Positions 18,618 to 29,797 of a DNA stretch of 64,000 nucleotides are shown here, in pieces; position 1 is the first letter of the stretch; each line of letters begins with the position of its first letter. Under the pieces are notes generated by a model. The model worked only from the letters and a program-made list of their open reading frames with translations, had not been told where the DNA came from and made no database searches. The position numbers and the translations under genes were made by a program. The DNA lies in the NCBI GenBank assembly GCA_018780805.1, contig JADMJD010000026.1:1-64000 (forward strand), written 5' to 3'. The stretch is from Rubrivivax sp. (GTDB taxonomy: Bacteria; Pseudomonadota; Gammaproteobacteria; Burkholderiales; Burkholderiaceae_C).

Positions 18618-20093
18618 TCAGAAAGGGAAGCCGGGCAGTGCGGCACGCACCGTCACCCACTGCCAGCGGGTGTATTCGTCGATGTCCGCCGGGCCGCCGA
18701 CGGCACTGCCGTTGCCGCCCAGGCCGGGGCCGCCAAAGGGGTTGACGGCGTCGTCGTTCACGGTCTGGTCGTTGATGTGCACCATGCCGGCGTGGAGCTG
18801 CTCGCCGATGGCCAGCGCCCGCGACACGTCGCGTCCGATCACGGCCGCTGCCAGACCGCCCTGGCTGTGGTTGGCTAGGCGCACGGCCTCTTCATCGCTG
18901 CTGAACGACACCAGGTTCACCAGTGGGCCGAAGGGCTCTTCGTCAAAGCAGCGCATGCCGGGCTGGACGCCGGACAGCACCGTCGGCTTGTAACAAAGGC
19001 CTTCGCTGCTGCCACCGGCTTCCAGCGTGGCGCCGGCCCGGATGCTGTCCTGCACCAGGGTGTCAAAACGCGCGAGCTGTTTGGCGTCGATCATCGGGCC
19101 CAGGGCCACGCGGCCGCTGGCGCCGTCGCCCACGGGCAGGTGCGTGGCCTTGCCCACCAGGCGCTGTTTCAGGCCTTCCATCACCGACGCGTGCACCAAC
19201 ACCCGGTTGCTGGCCATGCAGATCTGGCCCTGGTGGAACCAGGCGCCGAAGGCCACGGCGCTGGCGGTGGCATCGAGGTCGGCGTCTTCCAGCACGATCA
19301 GGTTGTTCGCGCCGCCCAGCTCCAGCGAGACCTTCTTCAGGTGGCGGCCGGCCAGCTCACCGATGCGGCGGCCCACGCCGGGCGAGCCGGTGAAGGCGAT
19401 CATCGGGACCCGCGGGTCGGTGACCAGGGTTTCGCCGGCCTCGCCGTCGCCCGGCAGCACCTGCAGCAGCCCGGCGGGCAGGCCGGCCTGCTCGAACACC
19501 TCGGCCATGATGACGCCGCCGCTGTAGGGCGTGCGCGGGTCGGGCTTCAGCACCACGGCATTGCCCAGCGCCAGCGCCGGCGCCACCGAGCGGATGCCCA
19601 GGATCAGCGGGAAGTTGAAGGGCGAAATCACGCCGACCACGCCATGCGGCACACGTTTGGCCAGCGAGCTGCGGCCGGGTGTGCTGGGCAGCACATGGCC
19701 TTGCGCCTGCATCGGCAGCCCGGCGGCCACCTGGCACAGCACGATGGCCTCGCGCACCTCGTGCTGGCCCTTGGGCACGATGCCGCCGGTCTCGCGGGCG
19801 ATGGCCATCGCGTAGTCGTCGAAGCGGGCCTGCAGCGCCTGCGCCGCCTTCAGCAGCACGGCGGCACGCTCGCGCGGCGCGCTGGCGGCCCAGGCCTTCT
19901 GCGCGGCGGCGGCGCGGTCGATGGCCGCCTGCATATCGGCCGCCGACGCGATGCCGACCTGGCCGAGGACACGCCCCGTCGCCGGCTCCACCACCGGGCG
20001 GCTGCCGCCGCTGGCCGGGCGCCATTGGCCACCGTCGTAGACGCAGCGCTCGGCGGCCGAGGGCATGATCGGGAGGAAGTCGGATGCACCCAT
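18618..20093 (-). CDS. Aryl-aldehyde dehydrogenase (benzaldehyde/vanillin dehydrogenase-like)
   Basis: A 491-residue NAD(P)-dependent aldehyde dehydrogenase. Visible landmarks are SPFNFPLILGIRSVAPALALGN near residue 155, FTGSPGVGRRIGELAG near 230, the catalytic Glu in SLELGGANN near 250, and the catalytic Cys in FHQGQICMASNR near 285. The C-terminal GGNGSAVGGPADIDEYTRWQW is characteristic of benzaldehyde dehydrogenases such as XylC and of vanillin dehydrogenases. It would oxidise the product of the CalA-like enzyme to the acid. AGGAGACAGC precedes this ATG, favouring it over an in-frame codon 48 bases upstream. First gene of the operon, behind a sigma-54 promoter. Confidence 0.9.
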   Translation of the reverse strand: MGASDFLPIMPSAAERCVYDGGQWRPASGGSRPVVEPATGRVLGQVGIASAADMQAAIDRAAAAQKAWAASAPRERAAVLLKAAQALQARFDDYAMAIARETGGIVPKGQHEVREAIVLCQVAAGLPMQAQGHVLPSTPGRSSLAKRVPHGVVGVISPFNFPLILGIRSVAPALALGNAVVLKPDPRTPYSGGVIMAEVFEQAGLPAGLLQVLPGDGEAGETLVTDPRVPMIAFTGSPGVGRRIGELAGRHLKKVSLELGGANNLIVLEDADLDATASAVAFGAWFHQGQICMASNRVLVHASVMEGLKQRLVGKATHLPVGDGASGRVALGPMIDAKQLARFDTLVQDSIRAGATLEAGGSSEGLCYKPTVLSGVQPGMRCFDEEPFGPLVNLVSFSSDEEAVRLANHSQGGLAAAVIGRDVSRALAIGEQLHAGMVHINDQTVNDDAVNPFGGPGLGGNGSAVGGPADIDEYTRWQWVTVRAALPGFPF

Positions 20094-20150
20094 GCTGTCT
20101 CCTGTGGGGTTGATGAAGCGAACAAAGCCGTCGCTCGACACCCTTCAAGG

Positions 20151-20167
20151 GGCAAGCGCCGTGCCCA
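20151..20167 (-). promoter_or_regulatory. Sigma-54 (-24/-12) promoter of the aromatic-alcohol operon
   Basis: On the minus strand the sequence reads GGGCACGGCGCTTGCC, against the consensus TGGCACG-N4-TTGC. The invariant GG (20165-20164) and GC (20153-20152) are exactly 12 bases apart. Transcription would begin near 20140, giving a leader of about 47 bases before the aldehyde dehydrogenase. The divergent gene encodes a sigma-54 activator, which makes the match convincing. Confidence 0.8.
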
Positions 20168-20274
20168 GGTGCGGCCGACAGGCGGCTGCGGCCGTGGCAA
20201 CCGGGGCCGTGCGTCCAGGGAAAACTTGGTGCTTTCCCTAGCCACCGGCGCCCGACCGCACGCGCTGCGTCGTT

Positions 20275-20311
20275 GCGGGCTTGCCCGCCCCCACATCTGA
20301 TGCAGTCATCA
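20275..20311. promoter_or_regulatory. Palindromes, possible upstream activating sites
   Basis: Two inverted repeats lie about 110-150 bases upstream of the -24/-12 promoter, the usual distance for enhancer-like sites. One is GCGGGC-TT-GCCCGC (20275-20288); the other is TGATG-CAGT-CATCA (20298-20311). Neither matches the XylR/DmpR consensus closely. Binding by the divergent regulator is inferred from position. Confidence 0.4.
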
Positions 20312-20474
20312 ATTCCAGCGCCGGGCGCGGCGCCATGGCGGCGCCCGAATTGCTGCCAGCAACAAGCCTGCACCCGCCCGGCGCTGCACGCTCCGGCACG
20401 CCGCAGCCCGAACGCGGCCCGGGCGGCGCCTTCGTCGCCATACTCCACGCCGCAGCACAGCAGACCCAGGCCCC

Positions 20475-22319
<1,845 letters not shown>

Positions 22320-24633
22320 CGGTCGTCCAGCAGCCAGAGCCAGCCCTGGTCCTGCGGCGTGCGGATGACACGGCCGCCGGCCTGCACCACACGCTGCATC
22401 GCCGGCACCAGATCGGCATAACCGTGGCCGGGGCCGCAGAGTTTGTCCAGCCGCGCCTGCAGGTGTGTCTGCGTCACCGACACCGGCGGCAGGCCCAGCG
22501 TGGCGATGAAGGCGCCGATCAGCCGCGTGCCCGGCAGGTCCACGCCTTCGGCGAACACACCGCCCAGCACGGCGAAGCCGATGCCCCGGCCGGCGGGCTG
22601 GAACTGCGCGAGGAAGGTGGCCCGCTCGCCGGTGTTCATGCGCCGGGCCTGGCGCCACTGCGGGATGTCCGGGCGCGCATGGGCCAGCGCTGATGCGGCC
22701 TTCTCCAGGTAGTCGAAGCTGCTGAAAAACGCCAGGTAGTTGCCCGGGTGCTCATCAAACTGCCGCGCCAGCACCGCGGCCAATGGCTGCAGGGAGCGCG
22801 CGCGGTTGGTATAGCGCGTGGAGATGCCGTCGGCCACCTGGACACACAGGTGCTCGGCGGGGAATGCAGGCGGCACGTCCAGCCAGGCGGTGTTTTCCGG
22901 CAGGCCCAGCAGCTGCACCGCATAGGCCGGCGGCGCGAGGGTGGCCGAAAATAGCGTGACGCTGTGCAAGGCCTGGAAACGCTGGCGCAGGAAGCAGGCC
23001 GGGGACACGTTGCGCACCTGGACCGTGGTGTCGCCGGAGGCACTGCCCTCATCGTCGGCATCCTTGGCGATGGGTGTGTCCAACGACGCCGACACCTCCA
23101 GCAAGGAGTGGTCGCTCAAGGCCTCCACCAGGCGCAGCAGGTGTTGCAGCTCGAAGTGGAAGTCCCGCAGCGCGCCCATGCTCAGCGGGTGCCGGTTGAA
23201 GTGGTCCGACAGCGCGCCGGCCGCGGTCTGCAGCGCCTGAACCCAGGCGTCGGGCGCGGCATCCAGCACGGTGCAGGGCTCAGCCGTGGAGACGCTGTCC
23301 GCCACCAAGGCCTCGGTGGCCGCCAGCAACGCGGTCACCGGGCCCTGCGCGATGGCCGGCGCCGACACCAGCGCGGCGCGGATCTGCCCGGTGGCCAGAT
23401 CGGCGCTGTACATGCGCCGGGCGCGCTCCACCAGGTTGTGGGCTTCGTCCACCAGCACGGCCAGCCGCCAGTCCAGCGCCTGCAGCAGGCCCCAGAGCAG
23501 GCCGCTGGTGTCGAACAGGTGGTTCACGTCGCCCACCAGCACATCGGCCCAGCGCACCAGTTCCTGCCCCAGGTAATACGGGCACACGCCGTGGCGCAGG
23601 GCCACCTGGCGCTGTGTGGCAGCGTCCAGCCAGCCGATGGAAACAGCCTCTTGCCGCGCCGCGGGCAGGCGGTCGTAGAAACCGCGGGCCAGCGCGCAGG
23701 CGTCGGGGTGGCAGGCCTGGCCGGGGTGGGCGCAGCCCTCCTCCTTGGACACCATCGTCAACACCCGCAGCGCCCTGCCGGTGGTGCCGGCGCGCAGCTG
23801 CTGCAAGGCCTCCAGCGCTGGCAGGCGGCCGGTGCCCTTGCAGGTCAGGTAGGCCAGTTTGTCCACGCCGTGCAGCGGCATCGCGCGCAGCATCGGGAAC
23901 AGCGTGCCCACGGTCTTGCCGATGCCGGTGGGCGCCTGCGCCAGCAGGCAGCGGCCGTTGGCGGCGTTGCGGTAAACGGCCTCGGCCAGGCCGCGCTGGC
24001 CGGCGCGAAAGTGCTGCAGCGGAAACGCCAGCGCCTGCAGCGCCGCATTGCGCGCGGCCCGGTGCGTGGCCTCGGCCTGCGCCCAGGCCAGGAAGGCGTT
24101 GCAGCGATGCGCCAGCACGGCCTCCAGCTCGTCGGCGCCGACCATCTGGCGCAGCTCGGTCTCGCCCTGGCTGTCGGCGTCGAAGTACACCAGCACCAGC
24201 GCGATCTGCGCCAGGCCGCGCGCGCGGCAGAACAAGGCGCCGTAGGTCTGCAACTGGGCCCAGTGCAGCAGCCGGCGGTTGGCCGGGATCTCGTCGGGCC
24301 GGCCGCGGATGGTCTTGATCTCTTCCAGGCATTGGCGCCGCGGGTCGAAACCATCGGCCCGGCCGCGCACCCGCAGCGGGCCGCACAGGCCCTCCAGCGC
24401 GATCTCGGTTTGATAGTCTTGCCCGCGGCGTTGGGCCACGGTGTTCTGGCCCATCAGCCCTTCCAGCGCGGTGGCGGCGGGTGTGAAGCGCCGGTCCAGG
24501 TCGCCCTGCTTGGCGGTGAACTCGCACAGCTCGCGCACGGAGACGGTGCAGGTCCAGTCGGGCGGGCTTGGTGCAGGCATTGGCCGGATTGTCACGGGCG
24601 GGGCCTTGGGGCCAGGTGGTGACAATCGGGCCT

Positions 24634-25902
24634 ATGCACCGTTCCTTCACCCTGGTGTCGGCCATGGCCTTGCTGGCCGGCTGCGCATTTTCACCGGCCC
24701 CGGCGCCCATGCCTGCGGCCGTGCCCACACCGCCCGTGGCCGTGGCTGTGGCGGTCCCCGCCCCTGCCGTGACACCTGAACAGGACTTTCCTCGCTGGGT
24801 CCAGGCCTTCGCCGCCACGGCGCGCGATGCCGGCATCAACGACACCACCTTGCGCTCGGCCTTCGACGATGTGCGCTTCGTGCCCCGCGCCGTGGCGCTG
24901 GACCGCCGCCAACCCGAGTTCACGCAAACCGTGTGGGACTACCTGGACCGCGCGGCATCGCCCAACCGCGTGGCAAGCGGGCGCGAGAAGCTGGCGCAGT
25001 TCAACGCCGAGGCCGAGGCCGCGGCGGCCCGCCACGGCGTGCCGGCCCCGGTGCTGGTGGCGGTGTGGGGCCTGGAGAGCAGCTACGGCGCCAACTTCGG
25101 CGACATCCCGGTGATCGATGCGCTGGCCACGCTGGGCTTCGAGGGCCGGCGCGAGGCCTGGGCGCGGCAGCAGCTGCTGGCCGCTTTGCAGATCCTGCAA
25201 AGCGGCGACATTCAACGTGCCCGCATGGTCGGCTCCTGGGCCGGTGCGATGGGGCAGACGCAGTTCCTGCCGTCCAACTTCCTGGCCTACGCGGTGGACG
25301 CCGACGGCGATGGCCGGCGCGACATCTGGGGCAGCATGGCCGATGTGATGGGCTCCACGGCGAACTTCCTGGCGCGCGCGGGCTGGGTGCCGGGCCAGCC
25401 CTGGGGCACCGAGGTGCGGCTGCCACCGGGCTTCGACCCCGGCCGCGCCGATGCCAGCGTGCGCCAGACCAGCGCGGCCTGGGCGGCCGAGGGCCTGCAG
25501 CCGGCCACCGACGCGGCGCTGCCCGAGCTGGGCGATGCGATAGTGCTGCTGCCGGCCGGGGCCAGCGGGCCGGCCTTCCTGGTCGGCACGAACTTCCGCG
25601 CGCTGCTGCGCTACAACAACGCCACATCCTACGCGCTGGCGGTGGGCCTGCTGTCGCAGGGGATCGCCGGTGGGCCGGGCGTGGTGTCACCGTGGCCACG
25701 CGACCTGGTGGCCTTGTCACGTGCCCAGCTGCTGGTGCTGCAAACGGCGCTGAACGAACGGGGTTTTGCCAGCGGCACACCCGACGGCGTGATGGGCCCG
25801 GCCACGCGGGCCGGCCTGCGCGCCTACCAGCGCAGCCTGGGCCTGCCGGCGGACGGCTTCCCGACGCTGGACCTGCTGGCGCAACTGCAAAGCCGCCCAT
25901 GA
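24634..25902 (+). CDS. Lytic murein transglycosylase, MltB type, with peptidoglycan-binding domain
   Basis: A 422-residue lipoprotein. The lipobox LLAGC places the lipidated Cys at residue 17, followed by a Pro/Ala/Val-rich tether. The catalytic domain of the MltB (SLT_2) class contains the active Glu in VWGLESSYGANFG, then GSWAGAMGQTQFLPSNF and DADGDGRRDIW. A peptidoglycan-binding domain forms the last 60 residues (LNERGFASGTPDGVMGPATRAGLRAYQ, given here as a short region). It cuts glycan strands to 1,6-anhydro products at the outer membrane. It is divergent from the helicase gene, 53 bases apart. Confidence 0.93.
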   Translation: MHRSFTLVSAMALLAGCAFSPAPAPMPAAVPTPPVAVAVAVPAPAVTPEQDFPRWVQAFAATARDAGINDTTLRSAFDDVRFVPRAVALDRRQPEFTQTVWDYLDRAASPNRVASGREKLAQFNAEAEAAAARHGVPAPVLVAVWGLESSYGANFGDIPVIDALATLGFEGRREAWARQQLLAALQILQSGDIQRARMVGSWAGAMGQTQFLPSNFLAYAVDADGDGRRDIWGSMADVMGSTANFLARAGWVPGQPWGTEVRLPPGFDPGRADASVRQTSAAWAAEGLQPATDAALPELGDAIVLLPAGASGPAFLVGTNFRALLRYNNATSYALAVGLLSQGIAGGPGVVSPWPRDLVALSRAQLLVLQTALNERGFASGTPDGVMGPATRAGLRAYQRSLGLPADGFPTLDLLAQLQSRP

Positions 25903-27161
25903 GCAGCACCGACACCCCGTGGGACGTCGTCATCGTCGGCGCCGGCGCGGCCGGGCTGTTCTGCGCCGGCATCGCCGGGCAGCGCGGCCTGCGTGTGCTG
26001 GTGCTGGACCATGCCGAGAAGGTGGCCGAGAAGATCCGCATCTCGGGCGGCGGCCGCGCCAACTTCAGCAACCGCGACCTGGACCCGCACGCGCCGCACC
26101 GGCACTTCATCAGCGCCAACCCGGCTTTCTGCCGCTCGGCGCTGTCGCGCTACACACCGGCGGACTTCATCGCGCTGGTCACGCGCCACGGCATCCCCTT
26201 CCACGAAAAACACAAGGGCCAGCTGTTCTGCGACCGATCCGCCGACGACCTGATCCAGATGCTGCTGCGCGAGGCCGAGACCGGCGGCGTGCAGCGCTGG
26301 CAGCCCTGCCAGGTGGCCGCGGTGCGGCAGCAAGGCGATGCGCTCTATGTGCTGGACACCGACCGCGGCCCGGTGCGCAGCCGCGCGCTGGTGGTGGCCA
26401 CCGGGGGCCTGTCGATCCCGAAGATCGGCGCCACCGACTTTGGCCACCGCCTGGCGCGGCAGTTCGGCCTGCGGCTGGTGGACACGCGTCCGGGCCTGGT
26501 GCCACTGACCTTCGACGGCGACGGCTGGGCGCCGTACGCTGGCCTGGCCGGGCTGGCGCTTCCGGTGGGCATCAGCACCGGCAGTGGCACATCGCGCGGC
26601 ACATTCGCTGAAGACCTGCTGTTCACGCACCGCGGCCTGTCGGGCCCGGCCGTGTTGCAGATCTCCAGCTATTGGCAGCCGGGCACGCCGATCACGCTGG
26701 ACCTGGCGCCCGGCACCGACCTGGCCAACACCTTGCTGCAGGCCAAGACCACGTCGCGCCGCAAGCTCGCCAATGAGCTGGCCACGTTCCTGCCCAGCCG
26801 CTTGGCCGAGGCCTGGCTGCAGGGCCTGGCCGAGGCCCAGCGGCCGGTGGCCGAGGTCTCGAACAAGGTGCTGGCGGCGCTGGCCGAGCGGCTGACACGC
26901 TGGGCCCTGGTGCCGACGGGCACCGAGGGCTACCGCAAGGCCGAGGTGACGCTGGGCGGCGTGGACACCCGCGACCTGTCGTCACGCACGATGGAATCCA
27001 CCCAACAGCCCGGGCTGTACTTCATCGGCGAGGTGGTGGATATCACCGGCTGGCTGGGCGGCTACAACTTCCAGTGGGCCTGGTCCAGCGCGCATGCCTG
27101 TGCGATGGCTTTGCCCTTGCCGCCCACACAGGCCACCGCAGCGGCACCCGCCGCGGCCTGA
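25899..27161 (+). CDS. HI0933/YhiN-type FAD-dependent oxidoreductase
   Basis: A 420-residue flavoprotein. The N-terminal FAD-binding fold is VVIVGAGAAGLFCAGIAGQRG, followed by the family stamp KIRISGGGRANFSN. Later marks are VVATGGLSIPKIGATDFGH, a second family stretch LLFTHRGLSGPAVLQISS, and GGVDTRDLSSRTMES with the C-terminal FAD contact GLYFIGEVVDITGWLGGYNFQWAWSSG-like segment. The reaction of this widespread family is not established. The start overlaps the transglycosylase stop as ATGA, but no functional link is obvious. Confidence 0.9.
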   Translation: MSSTDTPWDVVIVGAGAAGLFCAGIAGQRGLRVLVLDHAEKVAEKIRISGGGRANFSNRDLDPHAPHRHFISANPAFCRSALSRYTPADFIALVTRHGIPFHEKHKGQLFCDRSADDLIQMLLREAETGGVQRWQPCQVAAVRQQGDALYVLDTDRGPVRSRALVVATGGLSIPKIGATDFGHRLARQFGLRLVDTRPGLVPLTFDGDGWAPYAGLAGLALPVGISTGSGTSRGTFAEDLLFTHRGLSGPAVLQISSYWQPGTPITLDLAPGTDLANTLLQAKTTSRRKLANELATFLPSRLAEAWLQGLAEAQRPVAEVSNKVLAALAERLTRWALVPTGTEGYRKAEVTLGGVDTRDLSSRTMESTQQPGLYFIGEVVDITGWLGGYNFQWAWSSAHACAMALPLPPTQATAAAPAAA

Positions 27162-27167
27162 CCCTGC

Positions 27168-27557
27168 TCAGGCGTGCAGCAGCCGGCCCCCGGCGAAAGA
27201 CCAGTTCTCCCACGCCGTCTCCTTGAACACCAGCATCAGCTGCTCGGGCTCCAGCTCCGATTCGCGCAGCCGATCGTTCAGCTGCTGCAGGAACTGGCGC
27301 TTGAGCTTCACGCTGCGGCCGACCGACCACAGCACCTCGGCCAGCACAAAGCGGTGGTCACGGGCGTGCGGGCTGCCGGGGGGCTCGGGGTAGTGCGCAT
27401 CGACCACCAGATCGTCCGGCGCCAGCGCCAGCACACGCTGGAAGCGGTCCGCCTGCGGCACACCCACGGCCACCAGCGCCTGGTGGATGGCGTCCAGCCA
27501 CTGCCGGCGTTGTGCGGCGGGCAGGGCCTGGTGCACCGTCAAGGTCACGAGTGGCAT
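27168..27557 (-). CDS. Tautomerase family protein
   Basis: A 129-residue protein beginning with MPLVTLTV; Pro2 becomes the catalytic N-terminal base after Met removal in the 4-oxalocrotonate tautomerase superfamily. The length fits the two-unit members (MSAD or cis-CaaD-like) rather than the 62-residue ones. The second half contains AEVLWSVGRSVKLKRQFLQQLNDRL, matching the second beta-alpha-beta unit. GGAG lies eight bases before the ATG. It follows and overlaps a 76-codon gene by 13 bases. The true substrate is unknown. Confidence 0.82.
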   Translation of the reverse strand: MPLVTLTVHQALPAAQRRQWLDAIHQALVAVGVPQADRFQRVLALAPDDLVVDAHYPEPPGSPHARDHRFVLAEVLWSVGRSVKLKRQFLQQLNDRLRESELEPEQLMLVFKETAWENWSFAGGRLLHA

Positions 27558-27775
27558 GGCTGCTCCTGCACCACCGCCAGCGGCCGGCGGACAGCGGTCA
27601 GTCTGTGCCAGGCGGCGAGCAGCGCTGTGCGGGCCCAGCCGGCGACGGCGTCCGTCATGTCGGCGATCGCCTGCCGCCGCAAGTCGTGGGCATGCCGGGT
27701 GGCGGCCGGCACCCAGCCGGCGGGCAGGTGCGGCAATGCGTGGTGGGTCGCTGGGGTGCGGGGTGTGGGGTTCAT
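27545..27775 (-). CDS. Small hypothetical protein upstream of the tautomerase
   Basis: A 76-residue basic protein. The N-terminal 25 residues are Pro/His-rich, and the centre (HDLRRQAIADMTDAVAGWAR) looks like one amphipathic helix, then a short hydrophobic stretch. The ATG has GAGGA eight bases upstream, and the stop overlaps the tautomerase start by 13 bases. These two points support it as a real gene. It is divergent from the LysR regulator. No function can be proposed. Confidence 0.55.
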   Translation of the reverse strand: MNPTPRTPATHHALPHLPAGWVPAATRHAHDLRRQAIADMTDAVAGWARTALLAAWHRLTAVRRPLAVVQEQPCHS

Positions 27776-27906
27776 CGCAGAGGTCCTCGGGTTGGGCGTG
27801 CGGCCAATGTAGGCAGCGCACGCGGCGCCCGACACCCCACGCCAGCCACAAGCGTTTTGCGGCGCGCGCACAGGCGCTGCCGCAAGTGGCCATGCCATCA
27901 TCGGCC

Positions 27907-28821
27907 ATGGCCCCGATGGCAGCGCTCTCGCTGGACGACTTCGCGCTCTTCGCCCGCGTGGCGGAGTTGCGCAACCTCTCGGCCGTGGCACGGGAGCGCG
28001 ATGTGCCGCCGTCCCAGGTGTCGCGCGCGCTGGCGCGCATCGAGCGGCTGTGCGGCACGCGCCTGGTGCACCGCAGCACCCATGGGCTGAGCCTGAGCGA
28101 CGAGGGCGAGAGCCTGGCGGCACATGGCGCGCAGTTGCTGTCGGTGGCGCAGGCGCTGGAAGGCGCGCTCGACGAGCGCCGCGCCGACCCCAGCGGCCTG
28201 GTGCGCCTGGCCACCAGCCCGGTGCTGGCCCTGCACCTGCTGCCGGCGCTGACGCCGCTGCTGGAGCGTCACCCGCGCTTGCGCGTGGAGATCGCCGCCG
28301 ACGACCGCCTGGTGGACATGGCCCGCGAAGGCATCGACGTGGCCATCCGCACCGGCGAGCCGCAGCAGGACGGCCTGGTGGCCCGCCCGATCGGCGAGCA
28401 CAGCCGGGCCCTGTTTGCCGCGCCCGCCTACCTGGCACAGCACGGCACACCGCAGCACCCGGACGATCTGGCGCAGCACCGCCTGATCGCCAACAGCGCC
28501 AACCCCCTGCTCAACCGCTGGCCCTTCCGCGGCGCCGGCCGCGCGGCGGACGAAGTGCAAGAAATGAAGGTGGCCGGCACGCTGCGCAGCGACAATACGG
28601 CCATCCTGCTGGCCATGGTGCTGGCCGGCCTGGGCATCGCACGGCTGAACCGCGTGATCGTCGCGCCACACGTCGCCGCCGGCCGGCTGCTGCCGGTGCT
28701 GCAGGACCACGTGGTGGTGCAGACCAGCCCGATCTACGCCGTGATGCTGCCCGACCGTCAGCGCCTGCCCAAGGTGCGCGCCTGCGTGGACCATCTGGCG
28801 GCGTGGCTGGCTGACAAATGA
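27907..28821 (+). CDS. LysR family transcriptional regulator
   Basis: A 304-residue LysR regulator. The winged helix-turn-helix is at residues 5-65 (DDFALFARVAELRNLSAVARE, then PSQVSRALARIERLCGTRLVHRS). The effector domain runs from about 90 with RVEIAADDRLVDMAREGIDVAIRTG, typical of the AaeR/DmlR-like subgroup. Three in-frame ATGs (27892, 27907, 27916) are close together and none has a good ribosome site, so the start is uncertain by a few codons. The divergent small protein and tautomerase genes are the expected targets. Confidence 0.9.
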   Translation: MAPMAALSLDDFALFARVAELRNLSAVARERDVPPSQVSRALARIERLCGTRLVHRSTHGLSLSDEGESLAAHGAQLLSVAQALEGALDERRADPSGLVRLATSPVLALHLLPALTPLLERHPRLRVEIAADDRLVDMAREGIDVAIRTGEPQQDGLVARPIGEHSRALFAAPAYLAQHGTPQHPDDLAQHRLIANSANPLLNRWPFRGAGRAADEVQEMKVAGTLRSDNTAILLAMVLAGLGIARLNRVIVAPHVAAGRLLPVLQDHVVVQTSPIYAVMLPDRQRLPKVRACVDHLAAWLADK

Positions 28822-28825
28822 ACAC

Positions 28826-28841
28826 GGCCCCTTGCGGGGCC
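28826..28841. terminator. Hairpin between convergent LysR and IclR genes
   Basis: A perfect GGCCCC-TTGC-GGGGCC stem-loop begins four bases after the LysR stop. There is no T-run on either side, so it may work as a transcript end or a barrier between the convergent genes rather than a classical intrinsic terminator. Confidence 0.45.
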
Positions 28842-28883
28842 TGCTCAACCGGCTCAGCTTGCCCGCATGCGTGCGAAGCGCCC

Positions 28884-29732
28884 TCAGCGCCGCACGGGCT
28901 GCGCTGCGCCTGCCTCGCCAAACGGGCCGGCGGCGACGAGGGCGTCCTGCATCAACCCCGCGATCCAGCGCTGGCGCTGCTTGGTCATGCGTTCGGTGCT
29001 GGCCGCCACGCTGATGCCGGCGATCGGCCGGCCTTCGGCGTCGCGCACCGCGCGGCCAACTCCAAGGGCGCCCTGCACCGCGTGGTTGCCCACCACGGCC
29101 CAGCCGCGTTCGCGCGTGCTGCGCACCAGCAGCCACAGGCGCTCGGGCGTCATGCCGCCGTAGCGCGTGAGCACCACGCCGTGTGCGTTGATGGCCGCTT
29201 CGGCCTCGTCGTCGGGCAGCGCCGCCAGCAGCGCCAGCCCCGAGGCCCCGACGCCCAGCGGCTGGCGCGCACCAACCTGCACCGACAGGATCTGGACCGG
29301 GTAGGTGCCGACCTGCCGCGCGATGCACCAGGAACTGTGGCCCTCGCGCACGACCGCGAAGGCCGCGTCGCCGCAGCCCTTGCTCACCCGGGCCAGCACA
29401 GGCGCGATGCGCCGCGCCAGGTCCGAGGGCGCGGCGGGCGCCGGCTCGCGCCGCGCCGCGGCGGTGTAGTGGAAACGGCCGGCGCGCTGCACGTGGCCGG
29501 TCTCCAGCAGCGTGCCCAGCAGGCGGTGCACGGTGGCGCGCTGCAGGCCGCTGGCCTGGCACAGATCGACCACGCGCAACCCGGCGTCACCGGCACGCAG
29601 CAGCGTGTCCAGCAGCGCCAGGCCGCGGCGCAGCGCACGCCCATCGCCGTCTGCCACGGTTGCCTGCGCGACCGGACTTACCCTAGGTTCGTCCGCCAGG
29701 CGGACGTTTGAAAGCGACACACGAGAGGCCAT
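28884..29732 (-). CDS. IclR family transcriptional regulator
   Basis: A 282-residue regulator as drawn. The helix-turn-helix is in LRRGLALLDTLLRAGDAG to LQRATVHRLLGTLLETGHV. The C-terminal effector domain includes RQVGTYPVQILSVQVGARQPLGVGASGLALLAALPD and GISVAAST, the usual IclR ligand pocket region. The start is doubtful. The ATG used has no ribosome site, and a perfect 15-base palindrome falls inside the first codons. An in-frame GTG at 29657 would give 257 residues and leave the palindrome upstream. It is divergent from the Bug/CoA-ligase operon and probably controls it. Confidence 0.88.
   Translation of the reverse strand: MASRVSLSNVRLADEPRVSPVAQATVADGDGRALRRGLALLDTLLRAGDAGLRVVDLCQASGLQRATVHRLLGTLLETGHVQRAGRFHYTAAARREPAPAAPSDLARRIAPVLARVSKGCGDAAFAVVREGHSSWCIARQVGTYPVQILSVQVGARQPLGVGASGLALLAALPDDEAEAAINAHGVVLTRYGGMTPERLWLLVRSTRERGWAVVGNHAVQGALGVGRAVRDAEGRPIAGISVAASTERMTKQRQRWIAGLMQDALVAAGPFGEAGAAQPVRR
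29691..29705. promoter_or_regulatory. 15-base palindrome, likely IclR operator
   Basis: GTCCGCCAGGCGGAC is perfectly symmetric around its central A. It matches the GTnCGC-N3-GCGnAC style of many IclR-family sites. It lies 93 bases before the Bug receptor start and within or just before the IclR coding region, depending on the true start. Function inferred. Confidence 0.5.
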
Positions 29733-29797
29733 CGCCAAGAATTTTCGCAGGTTGGAGGCCGTGTTCCTCCGGACCTGCACATCCAGGAGACACCGTG

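Noticed and set aside
22964..24622. 552-codon plus-strand frame opposite the helicase
   Set aside because: Low-complexity Gln/Val/Arg-rich product on the antisense of a gene with clear catalytic motifs.
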